Assembly: GCF_016899755.1 (NCBI RefSeq)
Contig: NZ_JACJJC010000012.1
Location: 1 to 64,000 of the forward strand
Source of the DNA: Sutterella massiliensis
GTDB taxonomy: Bacteria > Pseudomonadota > Gammaproteobacteria > Burkholderiales > Burkholderiaceae_F
Length of the DNA stretch: 64,000 nt
Reading direction: 5' to 3'
In this document: positions 8,304 through 17,419 of the stretch, piece after piece
Layout: the number at the start of each line of letters is the position of its first letter
Numbering within the stretch: position 1 is the stretch's first letter
Made by a program: the position numbers and the translations under genes
Notes under the pieces: generated by a model
The model's database searches: none
Seen by the model: the letters and a program-made list of their open reading frames with translations, nothing else
Told to the model about the DNA's origin: nothing

Positions 8304-9074
8304 TCATGGCTGTCCGGCAAAATAGTTCCAAGCCGTCTTGGCAAAAAGCATCAAGAGCACCACGCCGATGATGGGACGCACGATTTTCGAACCGTTTTTG
8401 AGCACCAGCCCGGCGCCGATGTAGTGCCCGGCGATACCGAAAGCGCCCGCAGCAAACCCGAGCACCCAGTCGACTTCGCCGGCCATCGCAAACATGAGGA
8501 AGGCGGCAAGTCCGCTCGAAAAATTCGTGATCTTCATCTGTCCGGCCGCGTCGCGTACGGCAAGGTGCGCAGCTGCCGAGAACAAAATCAGCATGAAGGT
8601 ACCCGCACCCGGTCCGTAAAAGCCGTCGTAGGCGCCGCAGGCAAAGGCGCAGAGCGCGAGGAGCCGGCGCTGACGCTCGGGCGAAATCGCGTGCACATCG
8701 GGTTCGAGCGTTTTCTTGCGCATGACGGCCACGGCCGCAATCGGCAGAAGCGCGATCAAAATGATCTCGAAAACGGACTCGGGCACGAGGAGTGCGCCGC
8801 GCGCGCCAGCGAGGCTCCCGACGAAAGCCGAAACGATCGGCACGAGCGCAAGCCGCATGTCGATGAAGCCGCCCCGATAAAGGCGCCAGGTCGACATCGC
8901 CATGCCGAGCCCGCTTGAAAGCTTGTTCGTGCCGATCGCCAAATGCGCGGGGACTCCTGCCATCAGGTAGGCGGGCAGCGTAATCAGGCCGCCGCCCCCC
9001 GCAATGGCGTCGACGAGGCCGCCCAAGAACACGAGCGGACAGACAATGGCAAGCGTGAGAAGATCGGTTTCCAT
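8304..9074 (-). CDS. TauE/SafE (TSUP) family anion exporter
   Basis: Membrane protein of 256 residues with about eight hydrophobic segments. It shows the two half-repeat signatures of the family: GGLVDAIAGGGGLITLPAYL near the N-terminus and CGAYDGFYGPGAGTFMLILF in the middle. Relatives move sulfite, sulfoacetate or other small organosulfur or carboxylate anions across the inner membrane. The ATG at 9074 was chosen because the first hydrophobic segment begins a few residues later; the ribosome binding site is weak. It follows the solute-binding protein gene by 66 bp and may be co-transcribed with it. The substrate cannot be read from sequence. Confidence 0.85.
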   Translation of the reverse strand: METDLLTLAIVCPLVFLGGLVDAIAGGGGLITLPAYLMAGVPAHLAIGTNKLSSGLGMAMSTWRLYRGGFIDMRLALVPIVSAFVGSLAGARGALLVPESVFEIILIALLPIAAVAVMRKKTLEPDVHAISPERQRRLLALCAFACGAYDGFYGPGAGTFMLILFSAAAHLAVRDAAGQMKITNFSSGLAAFLMFAMAGEVDWVLGFAAGAFGIAGHYIGAGLVLKNGSKIVRPIIGVVLLMLFAKTAWNYFAGQP

Positions 9075-9140
9075 TTCGAGTTCTTCGTTTTTTGTTTGTT
9101 CGAAGCGGGACTGGCAGGCGGACGAACGCACGCCTCAAGC

Positions 9141-10802
9141 CTAAGGCTGCGCGTTTTTGCGCCAGTAGGCGCGCACAAAGTCAAAGTCCGCATTCGCATA
9201 AACGTCAAACGCTTCGAGCCCCGTTCGTCGGCCCGAAGCCGCATTTTCGTAGACAAGGAAAACGGCGGGCACATCCGACCAGATGGTGTGCTGCAGCGTG
9301 TCGTAAAGCGTCGAGCGCTTCGCTTCGTCCGTCTCGGCGAGCGCCTCGTCCAAAAGCCGATCCACTTCGGGGTTCGAATAGTAGGCCGTGTTCTGCAGCA
9401 CAGGCGGCCACTTTCTCGAGTCGAAAATCGGCCGCAGCCCCCAGTCGGGTTCGGACGCGGAATTGGACCACCCGGTGTAGTAGAGACGGTTGGGCGCACG
9501 GGCAGGAACTTTATTGCCCGTCACGAGCGCGCTGCGCTCGCCCGACTCAAGGAGCCGCAGCTTCGTGTCGATCCCGACAGCGCGAAGCTGCTGCTGCAGA
9601 AACTGCAGTACGCGGCTTGAAGTCGCGTCCGGATAGGCCGACCAGAGCGGCAGCGTGAGACGCTTGCCCTGCACCCCTTTTGCAACGGCATAGCCCGCTT
9701 CGCGCAAGAGCGCCTTGGCGCGCTCGCGGTCAAACGGCCACGGTCCGAGGCGAAGGGCCCCGGGAATGGCCTCGGGCAGAACCCCTTCGGCTGCCCGTGC
9801 GTCGCCGCCGAACGCCACGCGAGCGAGCGCCGCCTTGTCAATTGCGTACGCAATCGCCTGACGCACTCGAAGATCGTCCAAGGGAGGCGCAAGCATGTTC
9901 ATCGTGAGGAACCGCGCTTGAACCCCTGGAACAACTTCAAGGCGCACACTTGGACTTTTCAGAAGCATGCGCTTTTCCTCGAAGGGCACGGGAAAGACAA
10001 AGTCGGCTTCGCCCGTTCGAAGCATCGTTGCGCGCGTGTGGTTTTCCGGAACGACGAGCCACGTGATGCGGTCGAGCTTCGGGAGCTCCTTGATGCGGTA
10101 ATCGGTATTTCGTACGACCTCGAACACCTCGCCCGGCACAAAGCGCTTGAAGCGAAAGGGCCCCGTGCCGCAGGCAAGCGTCTCGGGGCGGCCTTTATCC
10201 CATTGCTCTATGGCGCTCGGGCAGATGATGGCGGCCGACCCCGTCGCGAGCTTCGCGAGGAAGCTCGACGTAGGCGACTTCAGAACGAAGCGCACGCTCA
10301 GGGGATCGTCCGTTGTTTCGACGCGCTCGATGAAGCTGAAGACCTCACGGCGCTTCAGGGCGTTCTTTTTGTCTAGAAGGCGCTCGAAAGAAAGCTTCAC
10401 CGCACGCGCGTCAAGGATCGAGCCGTCGTGAAAGCGCACGCCCGCGCGCAGCCTAAATTCGTAAGTCCTGCCGTCCTCGGAAATCACCCAGGACTCGGCG
10501 AGCTGCGGGCGCACGTCAAGCGACTCATCAAAAACGACGAGACTCTCGAAAATGGACTTCCCGACGTTGCGCGTCATCGCGTCGACACTGTCGGCGGGGT
10601 CGAGCGTCGTCACTGCCGAACCGATGGCTGCGACGACGCTGTTGTCCTGCGGATGCGCTTCCAAAGCGGGCGACAAACCGGCGAAGGCCGCACAGAAGAT
10701 TGCCGCCCTTGCAGCCCGAAGGGGGGCCTTAAAAAAAAGCTGCGACAATGCCGGCTGGCGGCTCGTAAGCCATAGGGCGCAGAAAATTCGGGAAATGACC
10801 AT
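9141..10802 (-). CDS. Periplasmic solute-binding protein, peptide/nickel (family 5) ABC type
   Basis: About 553 residues with an N-terminal hydrophobic export segment. Family-5 features include AIGSAVTTLDPADSVD at the mature start, LRAGVRFHDGSILDARAVK and ACGTGPFRFKRF. It is a paralog of the protein at 3198-4787, sharing order and wording of most motifs, including MLRTGEADF and DDLRVRQAIAYAIDKAALA. No ABC permease is nearby; the neighbour downstream is a TSUP exporter. The start at 10802 is chosen because the signal sequence begins there; the frame is open to 10931 without a good ribosome binding site. The ligand is unknown. Confidence 0.85.
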   Translation of the reverse strand: MVISRIFCALWLTSRQPALSQLFFKAPLRAARAAIFCAAFAGLSPALEAHPQDNSVVAAIGSAVTTLDPADSVDAMTRNVGKSIFESLVVFDESLDVRPQLAESWVISEDGRTYEFRLRAGVRFHDGSILDARAVKLSFERLLDKKNALKRREVFSFIERVETTDDPLSVRFVLKSPTSSFLAKLATGSAAIICPSAIEQWDKGRPETLACGTGPFRFKRFVPGEVFEVVRNTDYRIKELPKLDRITWLVVPENHTRATMLRTGEADFVFPVPFEEKRMLLKSPSVRLEVVPGVQARFLTMNMLAPPLDDLRVRQAIAYAIDKAALARVAFGGDARAAEGVLPEAIPGALRLGPWPFDRERAKALLREAGYAVAKGVQGKRLTLPLWSAYPDATSSRVLQFLQQQLRAVGIDTKLRLLESGERSALVTGNKVPARAPNRLYYTGWSNSASEPDWGLRPIFDSRKWPPVLQNTAYYSNPEVDRLLDEALAETDEAKRSTLYDTLQHTIWSDVPAVFLVYENAASGRRTGLEAFDVYANADFDFVRAYWRKNAQP

Positions 10803-10927
10803 CTCGGAGAAGCGCTTCGATAGAAATAACGCCCGCAAAAAACGGACGGATCGGAAACGATAGCGAAGCGCGTCCCGAAAGGCAAACGTCGGCTCTCCGT
10901 GCGGCTCAACAAAGGCTCGACACCGAA

Positions 10928-11545
10928 TCAAATCTTTCCGCGCTCGATCAGTACCGTGAGCGGCGCGAGTTCCGCAACATTGTGCACACCGAGCTTCTTA
11001 TAGGCTGCCTGTCGGTGAATGTGCACAGTTCGATCGGAGATGCCGAGGCGCGCCGCGATCTCGCGGTTAAGTCGTCCCTTGGCGACCTCGGTAATCACGG
11101 TCCGTTCGCGTGCGGTGAGCGCCTCAAAGTTCGCGCGCCAAGCCGCCTCGTCGATCGGGCAGGCTCTGCGGTCGAGGTCCTCCTGCACGACAGTCGCGAT
11201 GGCCGTCAGCAAGCGCTCGCTTTCGACGGGTTTTTGGATGAAGTCCTTCGCGCCGAGCTTCAAAACATGGACAGCCATGTCGATGTCGCCGTGGCCGGTC
11301 AAGAAGATGATCGGCAGCGGATAGTCGCGCGCCTTCATCATCGCCTGCATTTCGATGCCGGTGATGTCAGGCATGCGCACGTCAAGAATGAGGCAGCCCG
11401 GGCGAGACGGCATGTCGCCCGCGAAAAACGCACGTGCCGAGTCGTAAGCGGCCACTTCCCAGCCTTCCATCGAGAGCATGAGTTCGATGCTTTGGCGCTG
11501 GTCTTCTTCGTCATCAACGATCCGGATAAGCGGTTTCTCAATCAT
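10928..11545 (-). CDS. FixJ/TtrR-like response regulator (pair 1)
   Basis: A 205-residue regulator with an N-terminal receiver domain: acidic pair VDDEED, phospho-acceptor Asp in LILDVRMPD near residue 50, then FLTGHGDIDMAV and the Lys in IQKPV. A LuxR/FixJ-type helix-turn-helix follows (LTARERTVITEVAKGRLNREIAARLGIS). The start overlaps the end of the kinase gene by 8 nt, indicating translational coupling. Together they make a TtrSR-like pair located just downstream of reductase B, so control of that gene is the natural inference. The C-terminal HTH is complete. Confidence 0.9.
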   Translation of the reverse strand: MIEKPLIRIVDDEEDQRQSIELMLSMEGWEVAAYDSARAFFAGDMPSRPGCLILDVRMPDITGIEMQAMMKARDYPLPIIFLTGHGDIDMAVHVLKLGAKDFIQKPVESERLLTAIATVVQEDLDRRACPIDEAAWRANFEALTARERTVITEVAKGRLNREIAARLGISDRTVHIHRQAAYKKLGVHNVAELAPLTVLIERGKI

Positions 11546-13445
11546 GTTTATTGTCTTTTTCGGCAATTGTCTTCTTCGGTTGCAGGCGCGGCAGCGCAAC
11601 TGAAACGCAGAGTCCCGGATCCGCCCAGCGCGCTGCGAGACTGCCCGACGTGCGCTCGACAATCGTCCGCACGATGAGTAGCCCCAGGCCGAGGCCGCTC
11701 GCTTTGCGGCTCGCGAGCGGCGTTGTTGCGAAAAATCCCACGTCTTCAGGCTTCGTCTTTACGGCATTGTCCTGCACCTCAATGCGTACGCGGGCGTCCT
11801 GGGCTACAACGCAAACGCGGATGCAGGGCTCGTCCGTGCCTTCGAGCGCTTCAACGGCATTTTTCACGAGGTTCGTGAGGAGAAGTTCTATTTCGAGCGG
11901 ATCAGCTGGCACTAGAAGCGGTTCCTCGGGCCACTCGCACGCAAAGCGCACACCCGGGTGCTTCATCGACTGATCGCGCACGACCGTTTTGGCCGCTGCC
12001 GTGACGTCGACGGGCAGGTGCACGATCTCGCGGCGCTTCACGTACACGCGCACGTGCTGCACGATTTCGGACGCTTTGACGCACTGCCGACCGATGAGCG
12101 CCAACGCTTTTTCAACGGGAGCGGGCGGCGGTTCGTTTTCAAAATAGCGCTCAAGCGTGCGGATGCTGCTCGTGATGGCGTTCAGGGGCGCGTTGAGTTC
12201 GTGCGTGATGAGGCTCGACATGGCGCCCACGACACTCACCTGCTCAAGAAGTTCTTTCTGCCGCTCGGCTTCCCGCGCCGAAGCGACGGCTTCGCGCTCC
12301 TTGCGCATGGCGTCTTCGAGCTCTGCGGTTCGCTCTCGAATAAGCGTGCGGCAGCGCCAGCTGTGAAGCATGAGACCGGCGACAAAAAGCGCGAATGCGA
12401 AGAACCCCGGCCAGTAGCGCTCGACAAAGTCCGAAACACTTCTGACGCGCAGGTACTCGTAGGGACCGCGCTTCAAGTCGCGGTAGAGTTCGTCAACCGA
12501 AACGAAGTCGGACACAACCGCCCAGGAGAAGCCTTCGCGCGTCGCAGGCATGCTTAGAAGGGCCGCCGTCACGTCGCGGCTTACCTGCCAGGGCGCGCGC
12601 GACGTCGATACGATCGTCCAGTTGGGAAAGAGCGCCGTCGAATGCGCGCACGCAAGCGACGCCGAATCGTTTTTAAGCCCAACGGGACGGAATTTCTTCG
12701 TGAATTCGGGGTCTTCGGCCACGAGCTCTTCCCACGTGCAGGCGCGCGCAAAGGCAACGTCGCCCTCGCCGGCTTCCACCGCTTCAAGAAGCCGCCGCAT
12801 CGGCGAGCCGCCCTGCACGAAAGCGCTGAAAAAGTTGTCGGGATCAAAGCCCTGCGCGTGGATTTCCGAGAGCGGAATAAAAAAGCCCGTGAAGCCCTCG
12901 CGCCAGCTCACGACGCCGCGCTTGCCCTGCATGTCGGCCACACTTTCGATGGGCGAATCGTTTCGTACGATGAAAACAGAGCCCGAGCCCGTGTTCGGGT
13001 CCGGCGCTTCGGGCGTCGTCATCGTCACGAGGTCGCGCAGCCCCCGATGGTAGACACGGCGATAGAAACCCGAACTTGCCAAAAAGATGTCGAGTTCCCC
13101 CTGCTTCACAGCCGTCTCGAGGTCGGCGACAGCATAGCTGCGCACTTCAATGCGGTATTGCGGCAAGCGGCGCGAAAGGTAGAGAAATGTCTCGGCGAGC
13201 GCCCGACGCTCGGCATTGGAGAGACTGCGGTCGGTCGTGCCGATGCGAATGAGGGGCGGCTCGACGGCCGAGGACGACTCGCGGATTTGCGCAGCAGCGG
13301 GCGACGGCGGCGCCGAATGCGACAACGCCGGCGCACTCGCGCGAGCAGCCTGCACCGGAGAATCGTCGCCGAGCGCCGAAGCAAGAATGAAACCGGCGAA
13401 AAGGAGAGAGAAAAGTCGCAGTAGCTTCCGCATTCGGCTGAGCAT
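11538..13445 (-). CDS. TtrS-like sensor histidine kinase with periplasmic PhnD-type domain (pair 1)
   Basis: About 635 residues. It has an N-terminal signal/TM segment, a periplasmic binding domain of the phosphonate-binding (PhnD) kind at about 64-340 (DIFLASSGFYRR; GFTGFFIPLSEIHAQGFDP), and a TM segment at about 345-363. A coiled linker and HisKA box with His near 415 (THELNAPLNA) follow. The ATPase domain has the N box NLVKNAVEAL and G2 box GLGLGLLIVR. The layout equals that of the tetrathionate sensor TtrS. The G1 box, normally DNG, reads DNAVKTK, a possible weakening of ATP binding. Starts at 13445 or 13433 are both possible. It is placed 131 bp after reductase B and overlaps its regulator gene. 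Confidence 0.88.
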   Translation of the reverse strand: MLSRMRKLLRLFSLLFAGFILASALGDDSPVQAARASAPALSHSAPPSPAAAQIRESSSAVEPPLIRIGTTDRSLSNAERRALAETFLYLSRRLPQYRIEVRSYAVADLETAVKQGELDIFLASSGFYRRVYHRGLRDLVTMTTPEAPDPNTGSGSVFIVRNDSPIESVADMQGKRGVVSWREGFTGFFIPLSEIHAQGFDPDNFFSAFVQGGSPMRRLLEAVEAGEGDVAFARACTWEELVAEDPEFTKKFRPVGLKNDSASLACAHSTALFPNWTIVSTSRAPWQVSRDVTAALLSMPATREGFSWAVVSDFVSVDELYRDLKRGPYEYLRVRSVSDFVERYWPGFFAFALFVAGLMLHSWRCRTLIRERTAELEDAMRKEREAVASAREAERQKELLEQVSVVGAMSSLITHELNAPLNAITSSIRTLERYFENEPPPAPVEKALALIGRQCVKASEIVQHVRVYVKRREIVHLPVDVTAAAKTVVRDQSMKHPGVRFACEWPEEPLLVPADPLEIELLLTNLVKNAVEALEGTDEPCIRVCVVAQDARVRIEVQDNAVKTKPEDVGFFATTPLASRKASGLGLGLLIVRTIVERTSGSLAARWADPGLCVSVALPRLQPKKTIAEKDNKHD

Positions 13446-13576
13446 TTTCTCGAGTGATGCCGTCCGAAGAGCTGGCACATCGTTCGGACGGCGTCGATTG
13501 AAGTCCCGCGAGTCGGCTGTGCTTAAAGCACATGCGGCACATGCGCTGCGCATACCGACTCGACCCGACTTCCAGT

Positions 13577-15379
13577 TTAGTCGGCCTTGGCCGCGCTGCG
13601 GCCTGCCGTACGGCCGAAGACCATGCAGTCTGCCACGGCATTCCCGCCCAAGCGGTTTTCGCCATGGATGCCGCCCGTCACTTCACCCGCGGCGTAAAGG
13701 CCCGGAATGACATGGCCGGCTTTGTCGATCACTTCGGCGTTCGTGTTGATCTTGATGCCGCCCATCGTGTGGTGAATGGTCGGCACTTTACGCGCAAAGT
13801 ACCAAGGCCCTTCCGTCATCGGACGGTCATCCGTGTGATTGGCCTTGAAGCCGAAGCGGTCCGTCTCCACCTTGTGGGAAGCCACCTGGTTGTATTCCTC
13901 GACCGCAGCCTTGAGGCGCGCGTAGTCAACGCCCATCATCTTGGCGGCTTCTTCGAGCGTTTCTGCCTTCTGCACGCGCCCCTGCGCAAGCATGTCCTTC
14001 ATTTTGCGCCCACTCAAGAGGTCGATCTTGTTTTCGTCCGGGTAGCGCAGGTGATTCTGCAGCAGCCAGTAGGTCTGACCGGGCTGCGCGAAGACGGCTT
14101 TACTCAGCACATCGCGCGGTGCGCCTTCGTCAACGAAGCGGTCTCCCGCCTTGTTGATGAAGAGACGATTGCGGCCCGACGTCTTGATGTCGAGCATGAG
14201 GCCCGTACCGGGCGTACCATTCGGGTGCACCTGAATATCGGCAAGACCGATCAAGTCGGCATTGACCTTTTCGGCCATGATGAGGCCATCGCCCTGTGCG
14301 GCCGCGCTGATGTTCGAGCAACCGATTTCCTTGTCGAGCTTGGCTTCCTTCCAGATGCCGGTATTGACCTTCTGGCGGAATTCGATATTCGCGCCAAAGC
14401 CGCCCGTCGCGATAATGACGCCCTTGTCGGCAAAGACCTTCACTTTCTTGCCGTGGTTCTGGGCTTCAACGCCCACGACACGACCGTTCTCTTCGATCAA
14501 GTTAAGCGCCTTGGTTTCGAGGCAGATCCGAACGCGGTCGCCGTACTTCTGAAGCGCTTTTTCAAGCGTGGCGATATAGGTGTGACCGCCTGCGGGGTCG
14601 GGGTAGTGCGAGCGCTGATAGAGCGCGCCCGTCGCGGCGCCCACCTTCGGATTGACGACGAGCCCCATGCTCTCGAGCCAGCCGAGCGCTTCGGTCGCGT
14701 GATCGGCGAGGTAGTGCACGAGCTCGGGATTGTTCGTGTTGTGGCCGCCCTTCATCGTCTGCTCGAAGTGCTTCTGCGGATTGTCTTCGATGCCGAGCTT
14801 TGCCTGGTACTTCGTGCCAGAGGCGTTGAGCGCGCCGCCGCAAACGTTGGTCGAACCGCCCAAATAGCCGAGCTTTTCGACAATCGTGACGGTCGCACCG
14901 TTTTCGAGCGCGGAGACCGCAGCCGCGAGACCCGCACCGCCGCCGCCCACGATGACGACGTTCGACTTCATTTCGTCGGGCAGCGCCGACTGTTCGGTCG
15001 CCTTCTTAAAGAAGGACTCGTCCGCACCCGCCGCCTTCAGTGCCTTGCGTGCGCCCTGCAGCATCGCAAAGCTCGTCATCGTGGCGCCCGAAACGCCGTC
15101 GACCGCCGCGCTCTGGTTCTTCACAATGCGCTCGGACAAAATACCGATCGCTTCGGCGCCAACGCCCGGGCTTTCGAGCGCGTCGGGCACTTCGACCTTC
15201 TCGATCTTACCGTCGTGCAGCGTCACCGAAACGGTAAAGGGCGCGATGAGGCCCATCACTTTTTCACTGTACGTACCGTCCTTCGGCGCGGCAACGGCGT
15301 TCGTGGACGCAAGCGCTGCGATCGCGCAAAGGAGGCTCCCGATGAACGCCGCTTTGCGGACTTGTTTCTTCGATTCCAT
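13577..15379 (-). CDS. Exported FMN+FAD fumarate-reductase-like protein (reductase B)
   Basis: A 600-residue protein with a Sec signal peptide (to about residue 31). The FMN-binding domain has a covalent-FMN motif DGVSGATMTS (acceptor Thr100), and an FAD domain follows (VVIVGGGGAGLAAAVSALE, about 141 on). It keeps the residues known for bacterial soluble fumarate reductases: a His in DIQVHPNG, the catalytic Arg region GAPRDVLS, HHTMGG, and GENRLGGNA. It therefore is the best candidate in the window for a true fumarate (or close analogue) reductase. FMN attachment would need ApbE, not seen here. The ATG has GGGAGAACACC upstream. It lies upstream of TtrSR-like pair 1 on the same strand. Confidence 0.9.
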   Translation of the reverse strand: MESKKQVRKAAFIGSLLCAIAALASTNAVAAPKDGTYSEKVMGLIAPFTVSVTLHDGKIEKVEVPDALESPGVGAEAIGILSERIVKNQSAAVDGVSGATMTSFAMLQGARKALKAAGADESFFKKATEQSALPDEMKSNVVIVGGGGAGLAAAVSALENGATVTIVEKLGYLGGSTNVCGGALNASGTKYQAKLGIEDNPQKHFEQTMKGGHNTNNPELVHYLADHATEALGWLESMGLVVNPKVGAATGALYQRSHYPDPAGGHTYIATLEKALQKYGDRVRICLETKALNLIEENGRVVGVEAQNHGKKVKVFADKGVIIATGGFGANIEFRQKVNTGIWKEAKLDKEIGCSNISAAAQGDGLIMAEKVNADLIGLADIQVHPNGTPGTGLMLDIKTSGRNRLFINKAGDRFVDEGAPRDVLSKAVFAQPGQTYWLLQNHLRYPDENKIDLLSGRKMKDMLAQGRVQKAETLEEAAKMMGVDYARLKAAVEEYNQVASHKVETDRFGFKANHTDDRPMTEGPWYFARKVPTIHHTMGGIKINTNAEVIDKAGHVIPGLYAAGEVTGGIHGENRLGGNAVADCMVFGRTAGRSAAKAD

Positions 15380-15429
15380 GGTGTTCTCCCTTTTTTCCGT
15401 GGTGTTGGATCCGCTCGCGATTGAGCTTG

Positions 15430-15442
15430 AGAGAACCATAAA
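15430..15442 (-). promoter_or_regulatory. Second copy of the TTATGGTTCTCTC motif (upstream of reductase B)
   Basis: Identical 13-nt match to 8041-8053, here 51 bp before the reductase B start codon. See the entry for the first copy. Confidence 0.4.
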
Positions 15443-15450
15443 ACCGACCG

Positions 15451-15464
15451 CAGTCTAGACTGCT
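15451..15464. promoter_or_regulatory. 14-bp perfect palindrome upstream of reductase B
   Basis: GCAGTCTAGACTGC is a perfect palindrome 72 bp before the start codon of reductase B and next to the shared 13-nt motif. It could be the site of response regulator 1; this is inference. Confidence 0.45.
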
Positions 15465-15543
15465 CGATCGACCGCAAAGCGCATGCAAATTCCGTTTTCG
15501 CTGCGCTCGGGCCGATGCCGAAAGATCGGCGCCCACCGCACGA

Positions 15544-16422
15544 TCAGACAAGCTCGTAGCTCGAAATCTGAATCGGCATGCGCAGATTGGGTAGCACTCG
15601 CTCGAGGAGGATCCCCTCGCGGTTGTCGTGTTGGTAACCAAACGTCGCGCGAATGCCTTGCAAAATAAACTGCACAGCACGGTCGAGCGCGATCGGGAGA
15701 CTGTCGCCCTGAAGGAGGCTCCCCGTCACAACGCTCGTAAACGTGTCGCCCGTACCGGGATAATGCGCAGGGAGATACGGACATGTCACCTTCCAGGTAC
15801 GCCCGTCGGATCGGCTCTTGGCAATGACCGCAGTCAGCTTCGGTTCGTCCTTCACCGGCACACCTGTGATGATGACCGTATCCGGTCCCATCGCAGACAA
15901 TTCGGCGATCATGTCCTTCAACTCTTCGTCCGTACAGTCCGGATGATAGGCATGCCCCAAGAGCGCGAAAACTTCCGTGAGGTTGGGCGTCAGGACGTCA
16001 CCGCGCTTGGCAAGCACGCGCATCTCGGAAACCATCTCTTCGGTGATCTTGTTGTAAAGCCGCCCGTTGTCGCCCAAGACCGGGTCAACGACGACAAGCG
16101 TATCGTCTTGCCGGAAGTCGTCGATGAAACCCGCAATGATGCGAATTTGCCGAGGCGATCCGAGGTAGCCCGTGTATATGGCGCTGAAATCGATTGCGAG
16201 GCGCTTCCACTCGGCAATGATCTTCGGGAGTTCCTCCGTCAGGTCGAGAAAGCTGAAGCTCGGGTACTGAGTGTGATTTGAGAGTATCGCTGTAGGAAGC
16301 GGACAGACCTCAAAGCCCATCGTCGACAAAACGGGGACGACGGTCATGAGCGACACGCGTCCGACGCCCGAGAGATCGTGAACTGCTGCGACGCGGCGAA
16401 TAATCGGCAAATTGTTGCGCAC
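15544..16422 (-). CDS. pdxY: Pyridoxamine/pyridoxal kinase
   Basis: A 292-residue kinase of the ribokinase fold that phosphorylates pyridoxal/pyridoxamine for PLP salvage. It shows VAAVHDLSGVGRVSL near the N-terminus, the substrate segment ILSNHTQYP, the Asp-containing VVDPVLGDNGRLY (about 115-127) and the catalytic PGTGDTFTSVVTG. The start codon is GTG at 16422, fixed by a strong ribosome binding site AAGGAGG 8 nt before. It lies 31 bp downstream of the radical SAM gene and is probably in the same operon. Confidence 0.9.
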   Translation of the reverse strand: MRNNLPIIRRVAAVHDLSGVGRVSLMTVVPVLSTMGFEVCPLPTAILSNHTQYPSFSFLDLTEELPKIIAEWKRLAIDFSAIYTGYLGSPRQIRIIAGFIDDFRQDDTLVVVDPVLGDNGRLYNKITEEMVSEMRVLAKRGDVLTPNLTEVFALLGHAYHPDCTDEELKDMIAELSAMGPDTVIITGVPVKDEPKLTAVIAKSRSDGRTWKVTCPYLPAHYPGTGDTFTSVVTGSLLQGDSLPIALDRAVQFILQGIRATFGYQHDNREGILLERVLPNLRMPIQISSYELV

Positions 16423-16453
16423 GGTGCGCTCCTCCTTGCTGCAGGATAATCTT

Positions 16454-17266
16454 TCAGGTCCGCTCTTTCTCGCGGCGAACCTCCGAGGCCTTTACCGATA
16501 CCTGAACACGAATGCCCGCCGCCTTCACCCGCTCGCCGATCTCGATCAAGCGTTCCGGCGCCGCCTTTTTGAGCGTGCTGCAGGGCGCATCGCGGTCGAG
16601 CGAATAAATGGAAACATACTTCGGCCGAATGCGGCGCAGGACCTCTAGCCACGGCTCGACAAAGTCGTCCGTCGTGTTGTCAACCGAAACGCCCTCTGCC
16701 GTGCCGCAGAGGAACATTGTCTGAATGATGCACCTGCCTTGCCAGGCTTTGAGTGCTTCAACGAGCGCCGCCTGATTGTACGGACACTGCGGGCGGTTGA
16801 CGCGCCGCACCCAGTCGTCGTCGAGCGCATCAATCTTGAACATCGGCAAATCAAAGCGAGCGAGCGCTTCGGCGACCTTGGGTTTTAAGAGATTCGTCGA
16901 ATTCGTGAGCACGCAGAGTTTCGCCGCAGGCGCGAGTCGGTCGCGGACAGCGATCGTGTCCTCGACAATCTCTGCAAATTCGGGATGCATCGTGGGTTCG
17001 CCGTTGCCGGCAAACGTAATTGCATCGATCGGCGTACCCGCTTGAGCGAGCGCACGGATACGCGCTTCGAGCCTGTCAGCGACAAGCGTTCGCGCAGGCA
17101 TATCCGTTTTCGGACGCGCATCGGCGTTGCGCCCGCACTCGCAGTACAAGCAGTCGAACGTGCAGAGTTTCCCGTCCGCCGGGAGCAGATTGACGCCGAG
17201 CGAGAGACCGAGCCGGCGGGAATGCACCGGCCCGAAAACGGGCGAAGCGAAAAGAAACGTGGGCAT
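16454..17266 (-). CDS. Radical SAM protein (COG0731-like)
   Basis: A 270-residue enzyme with a CxxxCxxC iron-sulfur motif read as CTFDCLYC (residues 35-42), preceded by the GPVHSRRLGLSLGVNLLP stretch seen in COG0731 Fe-S oxidoreductases. It also has the glycine-rich TFAGNGEPTMHPEF that contacts SAM. Proteins of this group are stand-alone radical SAM enzymes of unknown substrate, distantly related to TYW1. The C-terminus has YVSIYSLDRDAPCSTLKK, also typical. A GGACATT site lies about 10 nt before the ATG. It is followed closely by pdxY. Function beyond the radical SAM class is not known. Confidence 0.82.
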   Translation of the reverse strand: MPTFLFASPVFGPVHSRRLGLSLGVNLLPADGKLCTFDCLYCECGRNADARPKTDMPARTLVADRLEARIRALAQAGTPIDAITFAGNGEPTMHPEFAEIVEDTIAVRDRLAPAAKLCVLTNSTNLLKPKVAEALARFDLPMFKIDALDDDWVRRVNRPQCPYNQAALVEALKAWQGRCIIQTMFLCGTAEGVSVDNTTDDFVEPWLEVLRRIRPKYVSIYSLDRDAPCSTLKKAAPERLIEIGERVKAAGIRVQVSVKASEVRREKERT

Positions 17267-17419
17267 CCGCGCAATGTCCTTTAAACGCAGTCCAAGAAAC
17301 CTGACGCCGCGAAGATTCCGTCAACGTCAGCCGAACAGGTATTGTAGGACGCGTGCGTGAGATGTATCTCGCGCGGATGCTCAAGGACTTCGCCATCGGG
17401 CGAATGATTTCCGTTGGTT

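Noticed and set aside
13532..15424. 630-codon plus-strand frame
   Set aside because: Antisense to reductase B, no recognisable domain.
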